Below the pieces are notes generated by a model, which saw only the letters and a list, made by a program, of their open reading frames with translations, made no database searches and was not told the DNA's origin. From Temnopleurus reevesii (Eukaryota; Echinodermata; Echinoidea; Temnopleuroida; Temnopleuridae): a stretch of 64,000 bases of DNA. The position numbers and the translations under genes were made by a program. Shown here piece by piece: positions 36,901 to 49,700 of this stretch (position 1 is its first letter; every line of letters begins with the position of its first letter). The stretch covers positions 1 through 64,000 of the forward strand of contig BQKZ01002525.1 in the NCBI GenBank assembly GCA_036244855.1. Reading direction: 5' to 3'.

Positions 36901-39900
36901 AATGAATAATTGCAAGAAAGTTTTTTCTAATATTCAAGGCTTCAGAAAACAAGAAAGAATTGTACGAAAGCACAATTGAACTGAAGAAGCAAAATTTGCG
37001 GTTTACATTATCATAATAGATTTCTATTACCGTACCTAAGAAAACAATTGCAAAAGGCATTGGTTATATAATATAATGAAAACTTTTGGTCTATTACTTG
37101 TGGAAAAAGGAGATAACTTTTCAACAATCTGTGCACAAAATCTCACCTATAATCTTTTCTCTTCATCTCCCAGTCTGAAATTTGTTTCTTTCTTCTTTCC
37201 ATTTCTTCTTTCTTTTTCCTCTGGATCTCCGCTATCTTCTTTCGAATAAGCTCTTCTATCCTTTGCTTCTCCATCTCTGCCTTCTTCAATTCTTCTTCTT
37301 TCTGTCTTTCCATTTCTTCTTCTTTACTTCTTTCCTCTTCCTTCCTTGCTATCTCTTCTTCCTGCTTTTTGTTCGCATCAGCTTTCTTCAGCTCTTCTTG
37401 AATTCGTCTCCTTAGCTCAACTCTTTTATCGATCATTTCCTCTTTCTTTTGTTCCTTTCCAATTGTCTGAGAATCCTCTCCCAACTTACCCTTCCCACCA
37501 CCTGCGTCACTTTGTATCTTCAGCGCGGGATGCGTTTCTTTGGTAACATGACTGGAAGTTCCTTTTCTAATGGCACTGATTTCGCGTGATAGTACTTCAT
37601 CAAGACTACTCAACGTTCCAGTAGGATTTGTGTCGCTTGTAACGCGAGCGGCGGGATTGAAAGAACCATGTGAAGTTCCTTTCTCACTGGATGTATTGCC
37701 ATGTCCCGGCTCCATGGAGGAAATGTGGTCGACTCCGGTGGAGGTCGTTCCTTTGAGGACCTGTCTTTCATTGTGTCCGGAGATCCTGACCTGCATTTCT
37801 CTCCTTGGAAAGTCCACCTCCACACCTGACTTTGATAAACTACCACCGCCACGCCCTGACGCATCAGCGACACTTCCGCTCACGTCATCTCCATGTCCTT
37901 TTTGTCTTTTAACGTCAGAATCCGTATGTGATGCTTTCTCATGCTTATCTGATCTCACAGCAGTTCGATGCGACTTTGAGCTTTTATTCTGCTCCCGTCG
38001 AGCAATCTCCTCACGTAGGCGGTGGTATTCTTGGCGTTGTGGTGTAGGGGCGGCCTTCATGGCATCGGGGGTCTTTGGCAAATGGATGGCTCTGGATGTA
38101 GAATGGGATGGCTTCTTGCTCTTTGCAATCTGCGCGGTAGTTTTGTCACTCTGAAAACAAAAGAATGAGATGAGAGATAATGATAATAATAATAATAATA
38201 ATAATAATAGTAATAATAATAATAATAATAATGTACAACATTTATATATCGCTTAATAATAATATGGAGTGTTTCTAAGCGCTACCCGGCTATAGCATGG
38301 CTACCGTTCGGCGCTCACTGCATCCAAGGAATTTCTTCCTACCATTACCCATTCACCTCACCTGGGTTGAGTGCAGCACAATATGGCTAAATTTCTTGCT
38401 TAACGCCATGGGTGGGATTTGAATCTACGACCCTTGGGTTGAAAGGCAAGAGTCAGAACCACTAAACCACGACATTTACCAGGTTAAATATTATTATTTG
38501 CCACACCAGTTATCTGAGAGGGGCAACTTAAAACCATATCAACCAATTTTGATCGCAAACATTATTACTGACCAGTCAATTGTTTCCTTGCATTGCCCTC
38601 TCAGAAAAGTCTATGGCAAAATGCATGTACAAATGCTGACTTTGTACTTATGAATATTGAATATATCATTTCAGCATTATATCTTTTGATGAAAAATCGG
38701 ACATTCAGATACAAAAATAAATCTCTACAAGTGAATTCAATTCTCATGCTATTCCTCATTGGAAAGAACAATATCTGTTGTATTATGGTGACCTTTATGG
38801 ATCTTCAATGAAAATGCCAGTTTGACCATCTTTCATCTCTCTTGCCATTCACAGTACAATAATAATAATAATAATAATAGGTCCATTTATATAGCGCAAT
38901 CACTATATGCATATACTCTACTGCGCTTGATACTAGGTACCATATTATTACCCTGGCTATAACAGCCGAGCAAGCCAGTTAGGCGCTCAAGCATTCCAAG
39001 GAATAAATTCCTGCCAGGTACCCATTTTTCATCTGGGTAGAGTGCAGCACAGTGCGGATGAATTTCTTGCTGAAGGAAATTAACGCCATGGGTATGACTC
39101 GAACCGCGGACAATGACGAAACTCATGCAAACTCATCACAGTGAAAACACATTCGTAAACAAATCATTGCTCAGTCAAATGGCTATTTACCTGAGTATTG
39201 GATGACATTCTGAATTCTTTCAGGAAGGAATCAAGTTGGCCCATGAACGGGATGGAGGTTGACGGCGACTCGTCTTCGCTTTCCTCACTGTCGTCGTCGA
39301 GGTTGATCACCAATNCATTGCCTCAAAGGTGACATTGGATCGCCTATTTGGTAGAGTTTACGAAGTTGGGCTTCCAAAAAGTGAAGACGGCATGAAAATG
39401 AGAGCTGGCTTACACCCATTTCAACATGCTGAAAAAGGAAATTGAAAATAAAATGAGAAACTTTAAAGAGAACCTAGCGAAAGGAGGACTCTTATTCATT
39501 CAATTGCATTAGGAGGTGTCTTGGGGTTGTCTATATGGTATACATGTAGTTTACAAAGTTGGCCTTCCAGGAAATGCAGATGGCATGAGAATGGGAGCTG
39601 GCTCACACCCATTTCAACATGCTGAAAATTTAAAATGAAATAAAATTACAAGACATAATTTTACAGACCATAGCAAAAGGAGGATTATTTTTAACTCAAT
39701 TATTCTGGGAGGTGTCTTGAGGTTACCTATCTGGTATAGTTCACAAAGCTGAAACTGTATGAAGTGGAAACGGCATGAAAATAGGAGCTGGCTTACACCC
39801 ATTTCAACATGCTGCACAAAGGAAATGAGATAAATTACAAGAAAGATTTTTAAAAGATCGTTTCAAAATGGGGATTTCAAGTAAGTCAATTGTGTATGGT

Positions 39901-40666
39901 CTTGATGGTGTCTTGGGGTTGTCTTATTTGGTAGGGATGAGAGAGCTTTTAAAGATTATCATTAAACATCGGATTAAAAGAGTTTCATTGTGATGAAGAA
40001 TACAAGAGAGTTCATCAGTTGTCTGACAATGTGCGAACATAGAACGTAGATAGTATGTTGATTTGGTTGCTACATGTTGCGAGCCTTCATCAGACAACGA
40101 GTAGAAAGCCTGCACACACTGACCAGCTCACGGCTCTCACCAATCCAAGTCTGTCAAGTGCAGGGATTTAAAGTGCCTCTGTGTAAGAGCTTCTTACATA
40201 TTGTCTAAACCCCAATGCAAAGCTATAGAGAAACAGCATATTGCCATAGATAATGTTTATCCCAAGTCTTTAGTCAATTCCACCTCCAGGAAGAAAGACA
40301 CCTTCTAGGAAACCCAATCAAATTTCCTCAGATTGAGAAAACAAAATTGGTGGGAAAATTTGATAATTTCGTCATTTTAATTGACTAAGATGAGTTTCAT
40401 GAAACAGGACATACCATAAGAACATCAGCAGGTTTCATACCAGTCCTGTGCAAGGCTTCTATACACCTACAGTACAGCTCCTCTCCTTCCTTCGACGGCC
40501 TGCATTGACTCATGTTGAGCTTGCATAGCTGGTCTACCCACTCACCACTTTATGAATAGAGGAAGGAAATAAATAATTGAATTAATTCATTACCATCATA
40601 ATCAGTGTCATCTTCCTCATCATCATCATCTTCATCATCATTATCATCACTATTATCATTATCATT

Positions 40667-40718
<52 letters not shown>

Positions 40719-43700
40719 ATAAATATCACCACTACCATCTCCATTCAGCCTCATTAACACCACCACCACCACTACCACCATAACTACCACCACAATAACC
40801 ACCACCTCCAACACCACGACTACCATTACCACCACCACCACTACCATTACCACCACCACCACCACCACCACCATCACCATCATCACCACCATCATCATTG
40901 CCAATTACTAAATCCTCACCTTCCTAACTGCTCTTCAATCTCAAGGTTATAAAGCTCCAGCACATTGGGATCCATCTGGTCTGAGGGAGGCCTCCCCTCT
41001 GTACAAGCTTTGGTCGCCCCTTCCCAAAGGTCGTCTACGTCTTGCTTGTCAAGGCCACTGGCACTATGCTTCCAGGGGATCGAGAACAAATCCTGAAACA
41101 GGAGAGTGTACACAAATAATTGTCACTAACTTATCAAAAAACATTATAAATAGTGTTGTTATTCTCATCGTCATCATCATCTCCAGTTTCATCATCTTGA
41201 TCATTAGATTTGATCACCTTCAACCTACATGTAATTATCATAATCTCCATCATCATCTTCAGTAACAGCTGCAGCAAGAGACTTATCACCTAGGCTAAGA
41301 TCAACTTTACCCTATTCTTTACTCAACACAGTACAAAGATTCAATTGAAATAATGGAAAACCATCGCACAGATTACATAAGAGCATGAATTGATAAATGT
41401 TCTCATGAAATGACTTATTCTTTACCCAAGTAATCTACACCATGTCAAAGACTTTCATGAACATTTTCATAATTTCTTTCAACCAAAGTTCAAACCTTAA
41501 CTTACCTTTTTGACAATCCTGCTTGGAAGACTAGCTGCTGGATCAAAAAGACTGGACGGAAGACTACTGGTTGCATGAATATGCATAAGGCAGAGCCAAC
41601 CCAGAAAGAGGTCAGAGGTCATCATGATGGAACACAGTGAATCTCTGTCTTCTGGCTGGTTGGGTATACTGATATAACACTGTGTATGTGTGGAATAGGA
41701 TCAATAGAGGGAGAGAGAGAAATATTGATATCAAAGATAATCTGCAGATTAGAGAATGCAACATATAATAATGCATGGACTACCATGCACTATACTGGAT
41801 ATGCAGAACAAATAACTAAATTTTTCCAAATGCAGGTTTGATTTCAGAATTAAATTTTTGTGTATACCTTTTAATCCTTCTTTGATCAAATCAAATCTCA
41901 GAAATAACCTTGCATATGATCGATAAAAAACAAAATATTGTAATTACCAAGAGAGGGCACTACATATGATTTAACTATCAATTTCATATTTTTTAAAAAG
42001 AGGCGGTTTGTAAAAAAATTATTTTATGGTCTCAACATGCGACATGTGTGTAAGATATATATGTCATGATAAACATCCCTTAAAAGTCACATTTCTTAAT
42101 CTTTACCAAAACTATATTTGGGCTTTAAGTAAGAGCAATCGCTCTCACTCCCCTTAAAGTGTATTCCCTGATGAACCTTCAATAAACAGAAGCAATTAAA
42201 TAACTTACCTTTAGATTCTTGATGGCTTCGTCTTTGTGTCCAATATTGAGTTGCAGCTGGGTCTGATACAACAGTACCTCCAAGACCTGATGGGATAGCA
42301 CCTCCCTGGTTACAGGTATGTCCGCACTGTCCAAATTCTTTCCACTAGTTGGATCCTTCTGTTGTGCGCCACCCTTTGTCCTTGCTCGCTCTATTCCGCT
42401 CCCCTCATCCTGACTTGTGCTTGGTTCACTCTCTGACACGGTTTCACTTGTAATTTCTTCATCTGTTGCCATGGGAATTTGTGTTTCCCTCCCATCGGCA
42501 TTTGTAGTTCTTTTCCTATCAGCAATTGTAGTTCTTTTCGCATCTTTTGACAGTCCATCACCTTCATTTCCTTTGGCAAGGTCACCAGAATTTTTGTTAG
42601 TCCTAACATTGTCGGCATTATCTGTAGAGTCACTCGCGACGCCGGGACAGATTGTCTGTTGATCTATATTGGCTTCCGCTGTGATGATCGAGGTGTGTCT
42701 GTGCTTGAGGAATTGGAGGACTTTCTTGCAGATATCTAGCTTGGTTAGTACTGAGTATTCTGCCTCCAATAACTGGATGATTTTCAAAGAGAAAAGCATA
42801 AGTTAACTGAATCACTGCTTACGTGAGCATATAGGGGAATTTCAATACTGTCATACTTATTTCCATATTGAATAACAAGGAAGTAATTCAATCACATGTG
42901 GCATAATGCACTCCATGCTATTTTAGCTTCATTCTTGTATAAACATAGTAACCTCTCCCCCCACCCCACCGACCAATTTCAGACACAAACTGCACTTCAC
43001 TCTTCCTGTTTTTNTTCAGGAAGGAATCAAGTTGGCCCATGAACGGGATGGAGGTTGACGGCGACTCGTCTTCGCTTTCCTCACTGTCGTCGTCGAGGTT
43101 GATCACCAATGGTTGATGAACTGGTACCTGAATGCACGAAAAAAGGGGGGAAAATTAATACATAAAAGAGCACTAAAATATTGGTTATCATCTCGGAAAA
43201 AAAAAAAATATATTTTTGTGAATTTGAGGAAGAAAACAAGATTAAATCCAATCTAAATATGATTTGAAGTGTAGTGGTTCTGAGTCTCACCTATTAAGCA
43301 GGTCGTGGTTCAAATCTCAGCAAGAAATTTGTCCGCATTGTGCTTCAAACATTCATCCAAAGCGCCTTGTATTATTCTAATTCGCTTTGTTTTGCTTCAG
43401 GTCTCTTTGCTTGGTTTCTTAATCAGTGTTTTGATACTTCCTGATGATGTGTCATATTGTTTTTATCATCTATGTAAGTTATTTTTTGCATTTATTTATT
43501 CATGTATCTATTTATTTATCTATTTATCTATTTATTCATTTATTTACATATTTATTTGTTTATTCATTAACTTATTCATTTATCAATCTATTCATTTATT
43601 CATTTGCTTATATTTATACATTTATCATGTTCATGGTAGTCTAAAATATAAATTGATTTGATTTGTAATTCCTGTCGCAAATACCTTTGTATGTTTTGCT

Positions 43701-46700
43701 CTGCTAGGCATCTGACCAGCTAAAGTGGAGCTCTGGTGGTGAAGCTTGGTGGTTACAGGGGAGGAGGAACGGGACCGGGTGGGCGGGGTAGAGGCATGGA
43801 GGGGTGGGGTAGCTGTGCGAGGTGGTGGGATGGAGGTGGACGGGGGAGGTGTAGCGGTGCGAGGGGGTGGGATGGAGGTGGATGGCGGTGGGGTCACAGT
43901 GCGAGTTGGTGGGATAGAGGTGGACGGGGGCGGAGTAGTGGTGCGAGGTGGTGGGATAGAGGTGGACGGGGGCGGAGTAGTGGTTCGAGCTGGTGGGATG
44001 GTGGTGGAAGGTGGTGTAGAGGTATGAGGAGGATGGGATGAGGGTGGGGGAGGGGATGGAGCACAAGAGAGAGGGGGAGTAGCTGGTGACAGTGGCTTGC
44101 TGGGTGTACTATCGGCACTGCTCGTTATCTGGAAGAGTGGGAAAAAAAAATGAGTGGAAATTTTAACACTTTTTCTTCCTTGAATGAAAAGGCTTTTTAT
44201 TCTCCTTGGAGTATCTGAATTTTAATGGAATACTGCTCCCTAAAAATGTGTTTGTTTTTCATTAATTTTATGAGGTTTCCCAGTTTTTGTTTTATCATAA
44301 TTTTTCTTTTTTTGTTAACTCTTGCAAACTACTGCAATCTAACACACATAAAAAGAGTTTCACAGAAGTTTATTATTTATTGTGTGATATGCTCAGAAGC
44401 AATTATTGTAACACAAGGAAGCCAGAATTTAGATGGCTTTATTCAGAGTTTGGAAAACATTGCAAGTTTGTACCTTTTCTAGCTTAGCCTTGGCTGCTCG
44501 CTTGGTGAGCATGGCTTTGAGAAGCTGTGCTCTTAGAAGATTTTCATCGTCGTCATCTTCCTCTTTCATCAAACCTATNTTCAGGAAGGAATCAAGTTGG
44601 CCCATGAACGGGATGGAGGTTGACGGCGACTCGTCTTCGCTTTCCTCACTGTCGTCGTCGAGGTTGATCACCAACGGTTGATGAACTGGAACCTAAATGC
44701 AGGAGAAAAGAAGATAAATTCATAAACAAAAGAGCACTAAAATGTTGGTTATCATGTCGGACGAAAAAAAATACATTTTTGTGAATTTGAGGAAGAAAAC
44801 AAGATTAAATCGAATCTAAAAATGATTTGTGGTGTACTGGTTCTGAGTCTCACGAATCAAGCCGGTCATGGTTCAAATCTCAGCAAGAAATTTGTGCTAT
44901 ATTCAACCCAAGTGCCTTGCCTTATTCTAATTGGCTTTGTTTTGCTTCATGTCTCTTTGTTTGGTTTGTCTCTCTGTGTTTTGATACTTCCTGATGATTT
45001 GTCATATTGTTTAAGTAAGTTATTTTTGCTTTTATTTATCCATTTATTTATCTATTTGTCTATTTATTTATCTATTTATATAATATTTATTTATTCATTT
45101 ATTTGCATGTCTCTTTGTCTGGTTTGTCTCTCTGTGTTTTGATAATTCCTAATGATTTGTCATATTGTTTATATTAGGAATAATCCAAAATTAGATTTTG
45201 TATCAATGAATTGATTTTAGTTTATTTGATTTGATTTGTACTTCCTGTTCAATATGTAAATACCTTTGTATGCTTTGTTCTGCTAGGCAGCTGACCAGCC
45301 GACGAGGTGCTCTGATTGTGAAGCTTGGTGGTAACTGGAGAGGAGGATCGGGACCGGGTGGGTGGGGTGGAGGCGTGAAGGGGTGGGGTAGCGGTGCGAG
45401 GGGGTGGGATGGAGGTGGATGGCGGTGGGGTAGTGGTGCGAGGTGGTGGAATATAGGTGGATGGCGGTGGGATAGAGGTGGGTGGGGGCGGGGTAGCGGT
45501 GCGAGGTGGTGGGATGGTTGTGGAAGGGGGAGGAGTAACCGTTCGTGTAGATGCAGTAGAGGTGGATGGGGGTGGGGTAGCAGTGTGAGGTGGATGGGTT
45601 GAGGGTGGGGGAGGGGAGGGAGCACCAGAGAGAGGGGGAGTAGCTGGTGATAGTGGCTTGCTAGGTGTACTATCGGCACTGCTGCTTATCTGGAAGAGTG
45701 GAAAAACAAAAAATTAGAGGAAATGAAATATTTCTAAGAAAATTCACTTGCTTTTTCTATCAAATTAACACTAGGTTTCTTATTCCTCGTAGGGGTTTTG
45801 TGGGGTTTCCCACTTTTATGCTTACTCAATTTTTTTTATCATCAGTTTTCTTTGCTGATGTATATTCTATAATCAGAGTCCTGAATCAAGGATTTTTAAC
45901 AAACATTTTTTTTTAATTCACGCAAACCACATAAGAATGTATTGCTCGCGGGGCTTGGCAACGATTAAAACATAACATTGCGCTGGCAAAAGAGCTACTG
46001 TTTAATCTGGTCATTATACAAACTTTACTTGTATTTGTAATTTGAAATTGAAATCAGTAATTCGAAATGTTTTGAAGATACTTTCTTATGTTGTACAACA
46101 TAGGAAAGTCAAAGTAAAGATGACTTTATTCAGAATTCTTGCCATCCATCGAACGATACCGTCGATAACGATATGTGTTGAGGTTGGAATAATGACTTTT
46201 GGTTTGGGAAGCTAATGCATTTGCTACGTCTATCATTTAAAAAGATTGCTGATATTTCTTACTTTAAATTCATCGGATGTAATTGGTGCTGCAACAAAGA
46301 AACATACTATGGGCTAATGAAAATGAATATCTGGGTTGTGTTTCGTAAAGCTGTGCATAGATCTACACACGACAGTACAACAGCCTGGCGATCCTTTCTC
46401 GCAGTCAATGAAAACTGCTGGCGCTGAATTGTACCGAAGAAAGGGACACCAGTCGATCATTCAGTCATGAGTAAATCTACATACGCTTTATGAAACACAA
46501 CCCAGGAAATAATAATATATAAAAACAAACATGATTTTTTTAAACTTAAAACCTAACAATATCGAACACATATTCAAGAATGTCTGTAACCGGAAGTGGG
46601 TATCTGGACTCACATGACTTGTTTGCTGTGAAAACTAAAACGCACAATCTGTGGTTCTTAAGTTGATTCTATTTTCAGTGGCAAGAATTTAGAAAACACT

Positions 46701-49700
46701 GCAGCTTTGTACCTTTTCTGCCTTAGCCTTGGCTGCTCGCTTGGTGAGCATGGCTTTGAGAAGCTGTGCTCTTAGAAGATTTTCATCGTCATCGTCTTCA
46801 TCTTTCATTAACCCCATCACGGATGCTTTAGGTTCCGGCTGAACGAAAAAAGTAGGGATAATAACATTACACTCTTATAAGTACATCATAATCAGCTTTC
46901 AAAGATGATGAATATCAGGCCAAGCCACTGCTGGAAATAGATCTGCATCGCTGAATTATGAGGGATTTACATCATCATCATCATCATTACCATTAACATT
47001 ATCATCATCATTATCCCCCTCAGCCCCCCCCCCCCCAAAAAAAAAAGGGTTGCCCTGTACAAACTGACCCATTAATGAAGGCATGACCTCACATCTAAGA
47101 TACTGTCTTCTAGCCAAGAAGAGAACTGGCAATAGCCTATATAACCTATTTTCAATAAATCTTGATACCACATTTCACATGTGTATTTATGGATCTCTTT
47201 TTATTGTTTTATGTCACAGATGTAAAATATGAAATTAAAAAAAAAAAAGTTGGGCCAATTTCAGAGGGTCAGTCAGTGGAGGGGAACAGTTACCAAATAA
47301 TTGTTTACACCTTATCATTCTCTATAAAAAAAAAATAATCATCATCAAGATCATCTTCAGGTGAAAAAAAAATCAATAAAATATACTTGTATACAGAATC
47401 TCCAAAAATACAGACAGCATCCAATGCAATTTCCATGAATTTGTTTTCACATATGGGGATTATGGAATTTTTTTAAAATCAATTCAAACATTCATTAATA
47501 TGCCTTATATGTGGCACTTATCATTGTAAACAAACATTACATACCCTGATGGTATTCTCCAAGCTCCCTTGAGGACCTAGTTCTGAAGAAACATATGGAA
47601 GAATAAAAAATTACTTTTAGCAGCGGCAAAATAACTAAGTCAGTAACATTTCATTACTTTGTAAATTAAACACTATGTGTAGTCATAATTTATGCGTGTA
47701 GTCATAATTTATGCCTCTAGCATTGCTAGTTCAGAAAAAAAAATTTAAACTTATGATATGTTTCTGAACAGCGTATTTCCAGTCCATTAACCCCATCCCT
47801 CGCATACATGTGTACTACATTGGGAGCCCTGCATTCCTTTCATATGCAAATGAGCTCATTAAATATGCAAATCTTTAAAACATAAGAATTGAAATTTGTA
47901 ACTATTTTTGCAACAAAAATTTCTTTGAAAAATAAAAAGCTTAACATATAAATAACTTTCAAGCCATACTATGATTTGGAATGCATGATGTAATATTCAA
48001 ATATGTTTCAATATGCAAATTAGCTGATTAGGTATGCACAAAAGCAATATTTTGGAATTTTAACGACAGTCAAACGGGTTACGCAAATTTTTCGCACACA
48101 TTCTTATTGGTAAACATGATCTCAACGTTGCTGCACTTTTATCCCGCCAAGGATATTACACAAGTAAAAAATAATCCCTAAGAATGTAGTCACTGGAAAA
48201 TAGGTGGAATTGGGTTATGGACATATATTTTGAACATGTGACTCTGGGCACCAATGGAGAGGATGCTTACACATGGGGTAACACACAGGTACTAAGTTAC
48301 CTACCAACCCCAGGGAAGGTCTGAGAGAGGAGCATTCACACCCAAGATGGGTGCCCTTGGAGACAGGGGGTGGTGTAACAGAAATCCTTGGCCCATACAT
48401 GGTGCTTCCTTTGGGCAGAAGACACTGTGTCTTATGCACAGTGGATGCTTAATGTACCAGTGTATCGGTTGGAAGACAGCACGCTAGCAAATCTGAGTTC
48501 AATGTGTGAGGCTGACTGACTGTCAGTAACCCAATTCAGACTACACTCCTCTCCAATATTTTTAATGAAAAAAACCCAAACAAATGCATCCACCAAACCC
48601 ACAAAAAGAATCTTCCCACACAGACACCTATTTACAGAGAAGTGTTTCACCAGCCCATTCTTAAAGTAAAGAATGACTTATGTGCAAACGGTTTGAAGTA
48701 AATTGATATTACGAATACAACTACTTAATTACAATAAACTGATAGAATAGAAATTAGTCTGGACGCGATCTACATCTAAAATGCCGTAATAATCAACGTT
48801 GATTGTGGGCATAAACGGAAAGACAGGACAAGAAAGACATCAACAAGTGCAATACGCATAAGATTCTCAATCATTCAGAACCGATACTCGTGACTTGGTG
48901 AAACTTGGTGAAACACCGCCCTATTGCATAAAAGGTTGCGTTTAAACGCAATAGTCAAAATTAAATGCAAGTCATTGATATGCGCTCTTACTTTGGACAT
49001 TTTCCTTTTCTTCATCCTCATCATCGACTTCCATTTCCACCTCTTCGTAGTTATCATATTGTCCACCAGAAATGGATGCGTCATGTTCCGTGACTGCTGC
49101 AGTACTTGGAGCTTCTATGGCTGTTCTTGCACTCCCCTTGCTGTCTGTCTGTATATCTGGTTGGACTGTGAAAGGATTCTCTTCATCTGATTTGAAGAAA
49201 TAAAACAATCATTGTCACCTTTAAATGGGCATCTATATATATATATATATATGATGCACTTGTTGGTACACTAGGGTACCACAAGAAAATTCACCCTTCT
49301 GATGATTTAGAGTTTTCATAATTCCGGGACCCTGGTGAATGGTCCCCAATTTGTTTACATTTTTATTCCTCCGCCACAAATCGTAAGGTGATGGCGAGGC
49401 ATTATATTTTCTTGATTATTTTTCTTTCAAAAACAAAAAGTGACGATTAATTATGATGATTAAACAATGTTGTGCTATAAAAACCCTTTACGTCACTCGT
49501 TGGGATGATTTTAGTGCATCCAAATTGTGGATTACGCATATTCAAATTTATATACGCTCTACTAAGTAATGGATACGGGATGGTGGTACGTAACATATAG
49601 TGGATAGGGCATCCACGAAAAGTGGATTCAAACCCAAGCAAATTCATGCCTTTGTGCCAGGCGCTTGAATGACACAGGGGTTTCTTTTTGTAATAAAATG

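Noticed and set aside
37570..38154. 194-codon plus-strand open frame
   Set aside because: Antisense shadow of the large ZFC3H1 coiled-coil exon, whose splice phases and family match are clear.
43736..44041. Gly/Trp/Arg-rich open frames on the plus strand (also 45231-45602)
   Set aside because: Antisense shadow of the proline-rich ZFC3H1 exon.
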